DNA of 64,000 nucleotides, taken from contig NZ_JAGHKP010000004.1 in NCBI RefSeq assembly GCF_017742215.1, positions 806,001-870,000 of the forward strand, written 5' to 3'. Every line of letters starts with the position of its first letter. Position 1 is the first letter of the stretch. This document shows, piece after piece, positions 24,764 to 33,830 of the stretch. The stretch comes from Chitinophaga chungangae. GTDB lineage: Bacteria; Bacteroidota; Bacteroidia; Chitinophagales; Chitinophagaceae. Both the position numbers and the translations under genes were made by a program. The notes under the pieces were generated by a model that was not told the DNA's origin, ran no database searches, and saw nothing but the letters and a program-made list of their open reading frames with translations.

Positions 24764-26689
24764 TTATCTGAAATGATAACGCACGAACGCTTCCATGGCC
24801 GCGTATTTCTGCAGGCCGAGGCGGTCGTACAGGTCGGCGGTGTTGGCGTTCCTTTCTTCGGCGCGTTGCCAGAACTCGCGCGCGTCCGTGCCCTGGAAGG
24901 GAACCACGTCTTTCTGGCTCTGGTGGATAAAAATGCCGAGGCGTTTTTGCATCACCTGGTCCGGGCTCATGGGCACGGCCATTTCGATCTCGTGGATGTC
25001 CCATTCCTGCCATGCGCCTTTGTATAGCCATACCCAGCAATCTTTCGCCCATTCTTCGTCTTTCACGATCTCGAGCGCCGCGAAAATTACGTCGAGGCAT
25101 ACTTTGTGTGTGCCGTGCGGGTCTGCGAGGTCGCCCGCGCAATAGATCTGTTGCGGCTTCAGTTTGCGCAGCAGGTCTACGGTGAGCTGTATGTCTTCAG
25201 GACCGGCCGGTTTCTTTTCCACCAGCCCGGTTTCGTAGAAAGGCAGGTTCTGGAAGTGCGCGTTTTCGTCGCCGATACCTACGTAACGGCAGGTAGCTTT
25301 CGCTTCGCAACGGCGGATCAGGCCTTTAATGGCGCGGATCTCGGGTGTATCTTTCTGGCTCGGTTTTTTGATCTGGATAAAGGCTTTCGCATCTTCCAGG
25401 ATCTGCGAGCTTTTGCTTCTGTCGATGTCGAACATTCCTTCAAAACCCACGGCAAAATCGATAAAGCGCAGCAGGAACTCGTCGGTCACGGCGATGTTGC
25501 CGGAGGTCTGGTACGCTACATGCACGTCGTGGCCCTGCTCGTGCAGGCGGATGAAGGTGCCGCCCATGGAGATGATATCATCGTCAGGGTGAGGGGAGAA
25601 GATCAGCGCTCTTTTACGCTCGGGCTGCGAACGTTCGGGATGATTGGGCAGCTGTGCGCCGGGTTTGCCGCCGGGCCAGCCGGTAATGGTATCGCGGATG
25701 GCGTTGAACTCTTCGATATTCAGCTCGTAAGCGGAGCCGTATTGTACGATCAGGTCGTTCAGGCCGTTGTTGTTATAATCTTTGTCGGTCAGCATGAGAA
25801 TGGGCTTGCCGAGCTTCAGCGCGAGGTTGGTCACCGCTTTGCGGATCAGCTTGGGCGTCCATTCGCAGTCGCCGGTGAGCCAGGGCTCTTTGTTGCGCGT
25901 AAGCTCTGCCGCGGCCTGCTCGTCGATCACGAACTTGCAGCTGGAATGCTGCTGCAGCAGGGAAGCGGGCACCTGGTCGGTGCTGTGGCCTTCCACGGAA
26001 CGGCAAACGATCTTCGCTTTGTGGGAGCCCCAGGCGAGAAGGATCACCTTTTTGGCTTTCATGATGGTACCGATGCCCATGGTAACGGCGAGGCGGGGCA
26101 CCTGGCTCATGTTGGAGAACTCGTAAGCGTTCGCCAGGCGGGTGCTGTTGTCGAGCGTAACAAGGCGGGTGTGCGAGTTCACGTTGGAGCCGGGCTCGTT
26201 GAAGCCGATGTGGCCGTTGTTGCCGATGCCGAGGATCTGGATGTCTATGCCGCCGGCTTCTTCGATCTTGCGTTCGTAAGCGGCCGCATATGCCTTGATC
26301 TGCTCTTTTGGAATGGTGCCGTCCGGAATGTGATAGTTGCCTTCGGGAATGTCGATGTGGTTAAAAAGATGCTCTTTCATGAAGCGGTTGTAGCTCTGTA
26401 AAGCATCCGGCTCGATGGGATAATACTCGTCGAGGTTAAATGTAACTACGTTTTTAAAACTTAATCCCTCTTCCTTGTGCAGGCGAACCAGTTCGGCGTA
26501 GAGGTACTTTGGAGTGGAGCCGGTAGCGAGGCCCAGTACGGCAGGCTCTTTCGCGGCCTGCCTTTCGCGGATCAGAGTAGCAATTTCCTGCGCCACGGCT
26601 TTAGAGCCGTCTTTGGCTGTAGGGTGGATGTCCACGGAAATCTGTTCGAAACTGTCTATCAGTTCAATTTCCTGGTGATTGATGGTCAT
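24764..26689 (-). CDS. nagB: Glucosamine-6-phosphate deaminase fused to a PIG-L/LmbE deacetylase-like domain
   Basis: 641 aa. Residues about 25-285 are NagB (glucosamine-6-P to fructose-6-P plus ammonia): GLATGSTPKYLYAEL, FNLDEYYPI (catalytic Asp), LGIGNNGHIGFNEPGS (catalytic Asp/His/Glu region), and GSHKAKIVCRSVEG. From about 360 a PIG-L/LmbE domain follows with the metal site FSPHPDDDIISMGG and a later DPHGTHKVCLDVI. Such fusions are the norm in Bacteroidota; the second domain is related to N-acetylglucosaminide deacetylases. No separate nagA is visible here, so it might supply deacetylation, which is inference. Monocistronic, with a terminator at 24707. Confidence 0.95.
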   Translation of the reverse strand: MTINHQEIELIDSFEQISVDIHPTAKDGSKAVAQEIATLIRERQAAKEPAVLGLATGSTPKYLYAELVRLHKEEGLSFKNVVTFNLDEYYPIEPDALQSYNRFMKEHLFNHIDIPEGNYHIPDGTIPKEQIKAYAAAYERKIEEAGGIDIQILGIGNNGHIGFNEPGSNVNSHTRLVTLDNSTRLANAYEFSNMSQVPRLAVTMGIGTIMKAKKVILLAWGSHKAKIVCRSVEGHSTDQVPASLLQQHSSCKFVIDEQAAAELTRNKEPWLTGDCEWTPKLIRKAVTNLALKLGKPILMLTDKDYNNNGLNDLIVQYGSAYELNIEEFNAIRDTITGWPGGKPGAQLPNHPERSQPERKRALIFSPHPDDDIISMGGTFIRLHEQGHDVHVAYQTSGNIAVTDEFLLRFIDFAVGFEGMFDIDRSKSSQILEDAKAFIQIKKPSQKDTPEIRAIKGLIRRCEAKATCRYVGIGDENAHFQNLPFYETGLVEKKPAGPEDIQLTVDLLRKLKPQQIYCAGDLADPHGTHKVCLDVIFAALEIVKDEEWAKDCWVWLYKGAWQEWDIHEIEMAVPMSPDQVMQKRLGIFIHQSQKDVVPFQGTDAREFWQRAEERNANTADLYDRLGLQKYAAMEAFVRYHFR

Positions 26690-26897
26690 TGTTCAAGTTT
26701 TTTAAATGCGATCTTAAAAACGAGCCCGAAAATTAAATAAAATACAGCGATTGTTGATATAAATTTATCATTTACGATTTGAAGGGCCTTCTGAGGCTAA
26801 TATGCTATTAAAATGTAATAACTTGTATTATTTTCCCCTAAATCCAAATATCTTCACCAGCCGTATTTATATGTATCCATTACGCAAAACCATCCGG

Positions 26898-27302
26898 ATG
26901 AAAAAACCACTGCTGATCATTTCGGCCGCCATCCTTTTGCTGGCAGCCGGAATAATGGCCGCTACCGCGCATTCCCCACATCCCAGCCTCACCCAGGAAA
27001 TGAACTGGTCCAAATCGAGATCGGGCATATGGCTGGGAATGGCCAACAACAAACTGCACTGGTACAAACTCGATAAAAGCGCGCGGCTGTGGGCAAGCCA
27101 GGATGGAAAGGAATGGCAGGAAATAACGGACGGGCTCTGGCAGGATAAAGAGGGCAGGCAGCTGAAGATCGGGGAAGGCCGCCTGTGGTGGACGAGCGAC
27201 GAGGGCAAAAATTTCATGGAAGTGCCCGAATGGAAATGGAAAGGCCCGAAAGGCGAATGGTACAAGTTCGACGCAAAGTGGACGCTTTGGGTCGTAAAAT
27301 AG
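26898..27302 (+). CDS. Small secreted Trp-rich protein of unknown function
   Basis: 134 aa. Basic N-terminus and hydrophobic helix (MKKPLLIISAAILLLAAGIMAATA) as a signal peptide or anchor. The remainder has repeated short W-containing strands (GIWLGMANNKLHWYK, LWASQDGKEWQEI, RLWWTSDEGKNFMEV, WKWKGPKGEWYKFD), suggestive of a small beta-propeller or a WWE-like repeat. I do not recognise a family. The ATG at 26898 gives the signal peptide directly; 26871 is an alternative. Two terminators follow. Confidence 0.65.
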   Translation: MKKPLLIISAAILLLAAGIMAATAHSPHPSLTQEMNWSKSRSGIWLGMANNKLHWYKLDKSARLWASQDGKEWQEITDGLWQDKEGRQLKIGEGRLWWTSDEGKNFMEVPEWKWKGPKGEWYKFDAKWTLWVVK

Positions 27303-27312
27303 TTTAACAGGC

Positions 27313-27338
27313 ACCGGTGCTTTCGCGCACCGGTTTTT
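27313..27338 (+). terminator. Terminator of the small secreted protein gene
   Basis: Stem ACCGGTGC / GCACCGGT with T-run TTTTT, 10 bases after the stop codon. Confidence 0.85.
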
Positions 27339-27342
27339 CTAT

Positions 27343-27383
27343 AAAGAAAGCCGTCCCGGAAGTTTCGGGACGGCTTTCTTTTT
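27343..27383. terminator. Bidirectional terminator between convergent genes
   Basis: Perfect 16-bp stem starting AAAGAAAGCCGTCCCG with a 7-base loop, A-rich 5' and T-rich 3', ending 16 bases before the GH20 stop codon on the other strand. Confidence 0.92.
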
Positions 27384-27398
27384 ACAGGTTGAAAAAGT

Positions 27399-29708
27399 TT
27401 ACTGCACGATCAGCTCATCCACGAAAAGCCAGGCCGGGCTTCCCTCTCCGGGCGCCCCTTCCGGGATCTTGCTCACCGCCCGCGCCACCACTTTCACGTA
27501 ACGCACGTTCACAGGTTTTTTCAGCCGCTCGCGTATTTTAATGATGCCCCTGCCGTCTATCTCTTTCCGCTCGCCCGCTTCGGTGAAATGTTTCCCGTCT
27601 TTCGATACGTAAAAGTTCACCTGTTTGGGCGGATAGATCCACTGGTCTTTATTGCCGAGCGTATTCAGCCCCAGCACGCCGATCTCCGTCGAATCGCCGA
27701 GGTCTATCACCGCTTCCATCGTGCCGCCGCTGTAGCCGGCCCACTGGTTGTCGTTAAATTCTTTCACGCCTTCGATGCCGTTCACCAAAACGAACGGACT
27801 GCCCGGGTTGTAGTTCTCATGCGGCGGTTTGGCGAGGGTAACGGTTTTGCCCACTGCTTTGTGCAGCACAAACGCCTGACGGAATTCGTTGCCGTATTGA
27901 TTTTCTCCCTGGAACACGGCCGCCCTCACCACGCCGCTCTGCGTAACGGGAATAGGCGAAACATAGGCGGAAGATTGCGCGGTAGGCGCGCTGCTGTCTG
28001 TGGTGTAGGTGATCTTTCCGCCATCCAGCTTGCTGTCCAGCTTTACCTGCACGCCGCCTTTGCCGTCGCTTTCCACGATGCCGCGCACTTCAAAAACGTG
28101 TTTGGCGTAGTTCACGCCTTTTCTTTCCAGGCGTGGGAGATCGGTTTTGAGCCTTTCGAGGAAGTTGTCGTAATTCCTTTTGTCTTTCGGCGACCATAAC
28201 ACTTCCGCCAGCGCAATAGCGCGCGGGTAGACCATGTATTCCACATGCTCGGAATTTTTTATGTACTCGGTCCACACATTGCCCTGCGCGCCTTTGATGT
28301 AGCGGGCTTCTTCAGGGCTCAGCGTTTCGGGAACAGGCTCATAGACATATACTTTGCTCACCGGCAGGAACCCGCCGATGGCGATGGGCTCGGTTTTGCC
28401 GAGGCTCTGGTATTTGTCGAGGTACACGTAATCGCCGGGCGTCATGATCACGTCGTGATGCTGTTTGGCGGCGGCAATGCCGCCTTCGGTGCCGCGCCAG
28501 CTCATCACGGTGGCGTTGGGGGCAAGACCGCCTTCCAGGATCTCGTCCCAGCCGATGATCTGGCGGCCTTTGTCGTTTAAATATTTTTCGATGCGCCGGA
28601 TGAACCAGCTTTGCAGGGCATGTTCGTCTTTAAGCCCTTCCGCTTTGATGCGGGCCTGGCATTTGGGGCATTTTTCCCAGCGTGTTTTCGGGCTTTCGTC
28701 GCCGCCGATGTGGATGTATTTGCCGGGGAAAAGGATCATCACTTCGTCGAGCACGTCCTGCAGGAAAGTGAACACCGTATCGTTGCCCGCGCAATACACA
28801 TCGTCGTAAACGCCCCAACGTGTGCCTACTTCGTACGGGCCGCCGGTGCAGCCCAGGTGGGGATAAGCCGTGAGGGCGGCCAGCGAATGGCCGGGCATTT
28901 CTATTTCGGGTATCACGGTCACGTGGCGGGCAGTTGCATAAGCCACTACGTCTTTGATCTGTTCCTGCGTATAAAATCCGCCGTAGGCTTTGCCGTCGTA
29001 TTGCTGATCTTCATAATGCCCTTCCATGGTTTCTTTGCGGCGCGAAGCCACTTCCTGCAGGCGCGGGTATTTTTTGATCTCGATGCGCCATCCCTGGTCT
29101 TCGGTGAGGTGCCAGTGAAAGGTGTTCATCTTGTGCATCGCCATCAGGTCGATGTATTTTTTTATGAAGTCTACCGGGAAAAAGTGACGGCCTACGTCGA
29201 GATGCAGGCCACGGTACGAAAACCGCGGCTGGTCGAACACTTCTACGCCGGCGATCCAGTAGCTGGGAGCCTGCTGCAGCGGCAGCAGCTGGATGAGCGT
29301 TTGCATACCGTAAAAAGTGCCGGCCGCATCTTCGCCCTCGACGGTCACCTGGTCTTTACCGATCTTGAGACGGTAAGTTTCAGGCATACCTTTTTCCGCC
29401 GCGGGCATGCTGCTGAACACGATCATATTGCGCGCCGCGCTGTCCTGCACTTTGAGCGCGAACCCGCTGATGTTTTTGAAATATTCGTTGAACAGGCCGG
29501 CCGTTTGTTTGTCTGCCTCCGAAGCGGCCACAAGCACGGTTTGTTTGTCGATCAAAAAAGAATCCGGCGTTTCGGTCAGCCGCGCGGGCAGGGGAATGAT
29601 GCTCACTTTTACCTTTGGCGCGGTAGAAGCGGAGCCGCCGCCCGAACAGGCCGCGAGGCCCGCGATGGCAAAGCCTGCCGCCAGTTGGAATAGTTTTTTG
29701 ATGGTCAT
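27399..29708 (-). CDS. GH20 beta-N-acetylhexosaminidase lipoprotein
   Basis: 769 aa. Lipoprotein signal with lipobox LAACSGG (Cys near 21), so envelope-anchored. Residues about 35-150 are the GH20 N-terminal domain; the catalytic barrel follows with FSYRGLHLDVGRHFFPV, FHWHLTEDQGWRIEI, PEIEMPGHSLAAL and the catalytic pair D337-E338 in HIGGDESP. After about 530 come a chitobiase-like FN3-associated module (YTTDSSAPTAQSSAY) and a discoidin-like C-terminus (VRYVKVVARAV). It removes terminal GlcNAc or GalNAc from glycans or chitooligomers. It lies 27 bases downstream of the GH92 gene and is likely co-transcribed. Confidence 0.94.
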   Translation of the reverse strand: MTIKKLFQLAAGFAIAGLAACSGGGSASTAPKVKVSIIPLPARLTETPDSFLIDKQTVLVAASEADKQTAGLFNEYFKNISGFALKVQDSAARNMIVFSSMPAAEKGMPETYRLKIGKDQVTVEGEDAAGTFYGMQTLIQLLPLQQAPSYWIAGVEVFDQPRFSYRGLHLDVGRHFFPVDFIKKYIDLMAMHKMNTFHWHLTEDQGWRIEIKKYPRLQEVASRRKETMEGHYEDQQYDGKAYGGFYTQEQIKDVVAYATARHVTVIPEIEMPGHSLAALTAYPHLGCTGGPYEVGTRWGVYDDVYCAGNDTVFTFLQDVLDEVMILFPGKYIHIGGDESPKTRWEKCPKCQARIKAEGLKDEHALQSWFIRRIEKYLNDKGRQIIGWDEILEGGLAPNATVMSWRGTEGGIAAAKQHHDVIMTPGDYVYLDKYQSLGKTEPIAIGGFLPVSKVYVYEPVPETLSPEEARYIKGAQGNVWTEYIKNSEHVEYMVYPRAIALAEVLWSPKDKRNYDNFLERLKTDLPRLERKGVNYAKHVFEVRGIVESDGKGGVQVKLDSKLDGGKITYTTDSSAPTAQSSAYVSPIPVTQSGVVRAAVFQGENQYGNEFRQAFVLHKAVGKTVTLAKPPHENYNPGSPFVLVNGIEGVKEFNDNQWAGYSGGTMEAVIDLGDSTEIGVLGLNTLGNKDQWIYPPKQVNFYVSKDGKHFTEAGERKEIDGRGIIKIRERLKKPVNVRYVKVVARAVSKIPEGAPGEGSPAWLFVDELIVQ

Positions 29709-29735
29709 GTCTGTTATGTTAACTACCGGAAAATA

Positions 29736-32681
29736 CTATTCTATTATGATTTCATCCGCAAAAATATGACAGGGCTCGCCTTTGCCCGGGTGCCAGTCCG
29801 GGATAACGCCATGATTGGCCGCCACCACTTTCACATAACGCGTTTTCAGGTCTACCGGCAGGCTGAGTACCTGTGTGAAACTGCCGTATTCGCGGTCGGA
29901 GAAGGTATTTTTTACTACGCCGGCGGAAGTGAAATGCTGGCCGTCGTCTGAAGTGAAGAATTCTACCTGCGTAGGATACCAGATCCACACGCCAAGGTCC
30001 TGCAGCACGCTGAGGCCCAGCTTGTGCAATGCGCGCGGGGCTTTCAGGTCTACGATCGCCTCCAGGTTGCCGGGGTAATGGCTTTGCCATGCGCCCAGCC
30101 TGAAATCTTCCTGCCCGCGGATGCCGTCTATCAACGCATCGGGCCCTCCCGCTTCGAACTGCGGGTGTATTTTCGATAACACTTTGATGGTTTTGTCTGT
30201 CGGGATCAGGAAAAACGGCGTCGATACCACATGACTGTAACCGCCGTTCTTAAACGCCACCGCTTTTAACGTGCAGGTTTTGCTGATGTTGAAAGGAGTG
30301 GTGTAACGGGTGGATCTTGCAGTAGGCTCGGAACCGTCGAGCGTGTAATAGATCGCCGCGCCGGGCTCTACCGCTTTGAGCGATACCTGCGTGGAATGTT
30401 TGAAACGGTCTGATGGCGCCACCACGTAAGGCACGGCCACGATCAGGTCGTCTTTGATCTCGCTTATGGGAGAACCGGCTGCGCCGGTCCAGGTTTTGGC
30501 GGGTGCGCCGGTCATTTCAAACACCAGTTTGCCGCCGTTCGCGATGATGCCGTGCGGGATGGAAGAAGTGGGCAGCGGCAGGGAAACCGTTGTGGTGGCG
30601 CCGGTATGTTTAATGAAAGAAGCGGTTGCGTTTTTTACATAGAAGTTTTTGCTGCTGAGATTTTTCGCAACGATGGAGAATGTTTTTCCGTTCTCAAGAT
30701 GGATCGTCACTTCGTCGAACGTGGGCGTGCCCAGCGCATAGGTGCCGTCTCCCGGCCTTACGGGATAAATGCCCATCGCGCTCATCACGTACCAGGCGCT
30801 CATCTGCCCGCAGTCTTCGTTGCCGCTCAAGCCGTCGGGCGCGTTGTGGTACATCGTGTTCATGATCTGGTGCACCAGCTGCTGCGTTTTCCAGGGCTGG
30901 CCCACGTAGTTGAACAGGTAGGCGATATGATGGCTGGGCTCGTTGCCGTGCGCATACTGGCCGATAAGACCGGTAATATCCGACTGATGGCGGCCGCTCA
31001 GTTTATCTTCGGTCGTAAATAAGCTGCTCAGTTTCTGCGTGAACTTTTCTTTCCCGCCGTTCAGTTTGATCAGGCCGCTTACGTCTTGCGGCGCGTAAAA
31101 ACTGTACTGCCAGCTGTTGGCTTCGGTGAAAAAGTTGTTCACTTCCGTAGGGTCGAAGGGGCTCATCCACCTGCCGCCGATCTTGCCGCGCATGAAGCCG
31201 GTGGATGCGTCGTAGAGGTTTTTGTAAGACTGTGCCCGTTTCATGTATTGATTGTACGTAACGCTGTCGCCAAGCATTTTGGCCATCTGCGCGATGCACC
31301 AGTCGTCGTAGGAATATTCCAGCGTGCGGGAAACGGATTCAGGCTGCGTGTCCATGCTGAGATAACCTTGTTTGATGTAATGCTGCATGCCGAAACGTTC
31401 GCCTTCAGCATAGCTGCGCATGGCTTCCAGCGCGTATTTCGCATCGTACCCGCGGATGCCTTTCTGGTAAGCGTCTACGATCACGGGCACGGAATGGTAA
31501 CCGATCATGCAGAACGTTTCGTTGCCGCTTAGTTCCCAAACGGGCAACATGCCGCCGTATTTGTATTGCGCGAGGAAGGTGTTGATCCAGTCGTTCGTTT
31601 TTTCGCGGTTGATGATGGTCATGAGCGGGTGAAGGGCGCGGTGAGTATCCCAGAGGGAAAATACGCTATGGTTCTCGAAACCTTCCGCCTGGTGTACTTT
31701 CAGGTCGGTGCCGCGGTACCGGCCGTCTACGTCCATGTAGAGGTTGGGGTTGAGGCAGGCGTGGTACAGCGCGCTGTAGAACATTACCTGCTGATCATGC
31801 GTGCCGCCTTTTATGTCGATCTTCCCCAGCTCCTTGTTCCACGCGGCTTTGGCGTTGGCCAGCGTGCCGTCGAAATCGAAGCCGGGCATTTCCGCGTCCA
31901 GGTTTTTCAGGGCACCTTCTTCGCTTACGCCGGAAATGGCCACTTTTACATACAGCGGCTGCTGTACGTCGAAAGTGAAATACGCTTTGATGTTTCGGCC
32001 TTCGGCTTCGTTCAGCGCGCCTTTAGCCGTGTCTCCCAGCGCCACGGTGTGCGACCTTGCGGGACGCGAAAACTTCATCGCGAAAAAAAGGATCTGTTCC
32101 TTGGCCCATGAAGTGGAACGGCGCATACCTACCACGGTGCTGTCGTTCACGACTTTCAGGCTTGAATTGATCACGATGTCGCGGTGATAGAGATCGAGCA
32201 ATACATGGCCTTCTTTGGCATTCTGCGGAAATTCGTATTTGTGCAGGCCCGCTCTTTTGGTGGCGGTGAGGGAAGCCCGGATATCGTATTTGTCGAGTTT
32301 TACGCTGTAAAAACCGGCGTATGCCTTTTCGTTTTTGTGTGAAAAAGGAGAGGCGTATTCGTTGTTTTTCCAGGAGGGTTTTCCGGTAAGGGGCATGAGC
32401 AGCACGTCGCAATAGTCTTCGATGCCGGTGCCGCTGAGATGCGTGTGGGAAAAACCGTACAGGAGGGAATCGGAGTAATGGTAACCGGAGCAGCCGTCCC
32501 AGCCTTTGAGGCGTGTATCAGGACTGAGCTGTACCATTCCGAAAGGCATGCTTGGGCCGGGATACGTGTGCCCGTGGCCGCCTGTGCCGATAAAGGGATT
32601 TACTTTCGACGCATAATCCGTTTGCTGCGCATGGGCAGCGGAGGCCAGCCCGAGGACCAGCGCAACCAACCAATTTTTCAT
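29736..32681 (-). CDS. GH92 alpha-mannosidase with chitobiase-like and discoidin modules
   Basis: 981 aa, secreted (signal MKNWLVALVLGLASAAHA). The GH92 catalytic part (about 22-745) has GTGGHGHTYPGPSMPFGM, FSHTHLSGTGIEDYCDV, SLWDTHRALHPLMT and GNEDCGQMSAWYVMSAMGIYPV, typical of Ca2+-dependent exo-alpha-1,2-mannosidases on N-glycans. Residues about 760-835 are an FN3-associated module (IYYTLDGSEPTARSTRY), and a discoidin/F5-8-like domain ends the protein (TRYVKVVAANHG). The same two modules occur in the GH20 and GH29 enzymes of this window. A LacI-type palindrome and a 14-bp inverted repeat lie upstream. Confidence 0.95.
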   Translation of the reverse strand: MKNWLVALVLGLASAAHAQQTDYASKVNPFIGTGGHGHTYPGPSMPFGMVQLSPDTRLKGWDGCSGYHYSDSLLYGFSHTHLSGTGIEDYCDVLLMPLTGKPSWKNNEYASPFSHKNEKAYAGFYSVKLDKYDIRASLTATKRAGLHKYEFPQNAKEGHVLLDLYHRDIVINSSLKVVNDSTVVGMRRSTSWAKEQILFFAMKFSRPARSHTVALGDTAKGALNEAEGRNIKAYFTFDVQQPLYVKVAISGVSEEGALKNLDAEMPGFDFDGTLANAKAAWNKELGKIDIKGGTHDQQVMFYSALYHACLNPNLYMDVDGRYRGTDLKVHQAEGFENHSVFSLWDTHRALHPLMTIINREKTNDWINTFLAQYKYGGMLPVWELSGNETFCMIGYHSVPVIVDAYQKGIRGYDAKYALEAMRSYAEGERFGMQHYIKQGYLSMDTQPESVSRTLEYSYDDWCIAQMAKMLGDSVTYNQYMKRAQSYKNLYDASTGFMRGKIGGRWMSPFDPTEVNNFFTEANSWQYSFYAPQDVSGLIKLNGGKEKFTQKLSSLFTTEDKLSGRHQSDITGLIGQYAHGNEPSHHIAYLFNYVGQPWKTQQLVHQIMNTMYHNAPDGLSGNEDCGQMSAWYVMSAMGIYPVRPGDGTYALGTPTFDEVTIHLENGKTFSIVAKNLSSKNFYVKNATASFIKHTGATTTVSLPLPTSSIPHGIIANGGKLVFEMTGAPAKTWTGAAGSPISEIKDDLIVAVPYVVAPSDRFKHSTQVSLKAVEPGAAIYYTLDGSEPTARSTRYTTPFNISKTCTLKAVAFKNGGYSHVVSTPFFLIPTDKTIKVLSKIHPQFEAGGPDALIDGIRGQEDFRLGAWQSHYPGNLEAIVDLKAPRALHKLGLSVLQDLGVWIWYPTQVEFFTSDDGQHFTSAGVVKNTFSDREYGSFTQVLSLPVDLKTRYVKVVAANHGVIPDWHPGKGEPCHIFADEIIIE

Positions 32682-32762
32682 TCACTGTTTTTTTAAAGTC
32701 TGCCGGCCGGCAATGGAATAGCAGCGATGCGGCCGGGAGGGCTAAAATAAGGAAAATGATTC

Positions 32763-32778
32763 GCTAAAACGGTTTAGC
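32763..32778. promoter_or_regulatory. LacI-type palindromic operator upstream of GH92-GH20
   Basis: GCTAAAACGGTTTAGC, with an outer C/G pair also matching (CGCTAAA-ACGG-TTTAGCG). A central CG and A/T-rich arms are typical of LacI/GalR-family operators. It lies 82 bases before the GH92 ATG. A related site is at 39233-39248. Confidence 0.55.
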
Positions 32779-32815
32779 GTTTGAAAAAATGACAGGCAGA
32801 AAATATAACGTTTGT

Positions 32816-32854
32816 TCCTTGTAAATCGAACATTTAATGATCGATTTACAAGGA
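32816..32854. repeat. 14-bp perfect inverted repeat
   Basis: TCCTTGTAAATCGA and TCGATTTACAAGGA with an 11-base A/T-rich loop, in the 262-base gap between the GH92 gene and its upstream neighbour. There is no T-run, so it is not a normal terminator. Confidence 0.8.
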
Positions 32855-32894
32855 TGGTTTAATGAAAGTCATTTCTCTGAGACGACCTCATGAA

Positions 32895-32930
32895 ATAAAG
32901 GCTGCCTGTATTAAAGTGGCAGCCTTTTAT
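32895..32930 (-). terminator. Terminator of the endonuclease/phosphatase-family gene
   Basis: Stem AAAGGCTGCC / GGCAGCCTTT (32897-32906, 32918-32927), T-rich on both strands, about 14 bases past the stop codon. Confidence 0.85.
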
Positions 32931-32943
32931 CGTGAACGATCTT

Positions 32944-33726
32944 TTATTTCAGCAACACCTCCGCGATCACCGGCCGGTGATCGGAAGCTACGGTTTCTTC
33001 CAGCACCTGCGAGCTCATCACGTGCCAGTGGGTTTTATTGTAAAGGAACACATAATCGATTTTTTGTTCGGGTTTGTCTGCGGGCCAGGTGGGGCCCAGT
33101 TTTTCGGTGGCGTCTGTGAAATGTTGTTTTAAAATGCCGATCTCCTTCGATGCGGGCAGCGCGTTCATATCGCCGGCTACGATCAGCGGCACCGCCGGTT
33201 GCGCGAGCGTATGTTGCAGGATGATGTTCACCTGGGCGAGACGGTCCGCCGGGTCGTCGAGATGATCGAGATGGGCGCTGACGAAACGGAGCAGGCTGTC
33301 GCCGGGGAGTTTTACCGTTACCATTGCGGCGTTGCGCGGCTCGCTGCCTTCGCCTTTCGCGGGCAGGGCGATGCTTTGTGTTTTTTCGATCGGGTAGCGG
33401 CTGAGAATGCCGTTTCCGAAACCGCCGCCATCGTATTCCATGGCCTTGCCGAAATAAACATACATGCCTGTAATGGCGGCCAGTTCTTTCAGCTGGTCCG
33501 CTTTATTGACGCGGGAAGTGGAGCTGTCCACTTCCTGGAGGGCTACCAGGTCGGGATTGACGGCGAGTATCACCGTGGCAATCCCCTGGATGTCCAGCTT
33601 GCCCTGCATGTTTTCGCCGTGATGGATATTGTAACTGAGCACTTTGATCACCTGCCCCTGCACCTGTGCGAAGGCAGGAGTAGAAGCGGCAAGGGTTAGC
33701 ACGAAAAGAAAAACGATTCGGTACAT
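32944..33726 (-). CDS. Secreted endonuclease/exonuclease/phosphatase-family protein
   Basis: 260 aa with a signal peptide (to about residue 20, ...ASTPAFA). The EEP fold is complete: SYNIHHGENMQG (metal Asn), LVALQEVDSSTSR (catalytic Glu), FVSAHLDHLDDPADR, IVAGDMNALPAS (Asp and Asn) and the terminal SDHRPVIAEV (Asp-His pair). Members cleave phosphodiesters of nucleic acids, phosphoinositides or sphingomyelin; the substrate is open. Secretion favours an extracellular phosphodiester. Monocistronic with its own terminator. Confidence 0.88.
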   Translation of the reverse strand: MYRIVFLFVLTLAASTPAFAQVQGQVIKVLSYNIHHGENMQGKLDIQGIATVILAVNPDLVALQEVDSSTSRVNKADQLKELAAITGMYVYFGKAMEYDGGGFGNGILSRYPIEKTQSIALPAKGEGSEPRNAAMVTVKLPGDSLLRFVSAHLDHLDDPADRLAQVNIILQHTLAQPAVPLIVAGDMNALPASKEIGILKQHFTDATEKLGPTWPADKPEQKIDYVFLYNKTHWHVMSSQVLEETVASDHRPVIAEVLLK

Positions 33727-33830
33727 AATTATTCAGATTAAGAATTTCCGGATGATATCGAGCCATATTTTGTTTTCATTCTTCCCGGCGAGTACAACTA
33801 TCATGCCCGCATATCCTTCCGGAAACCCGG

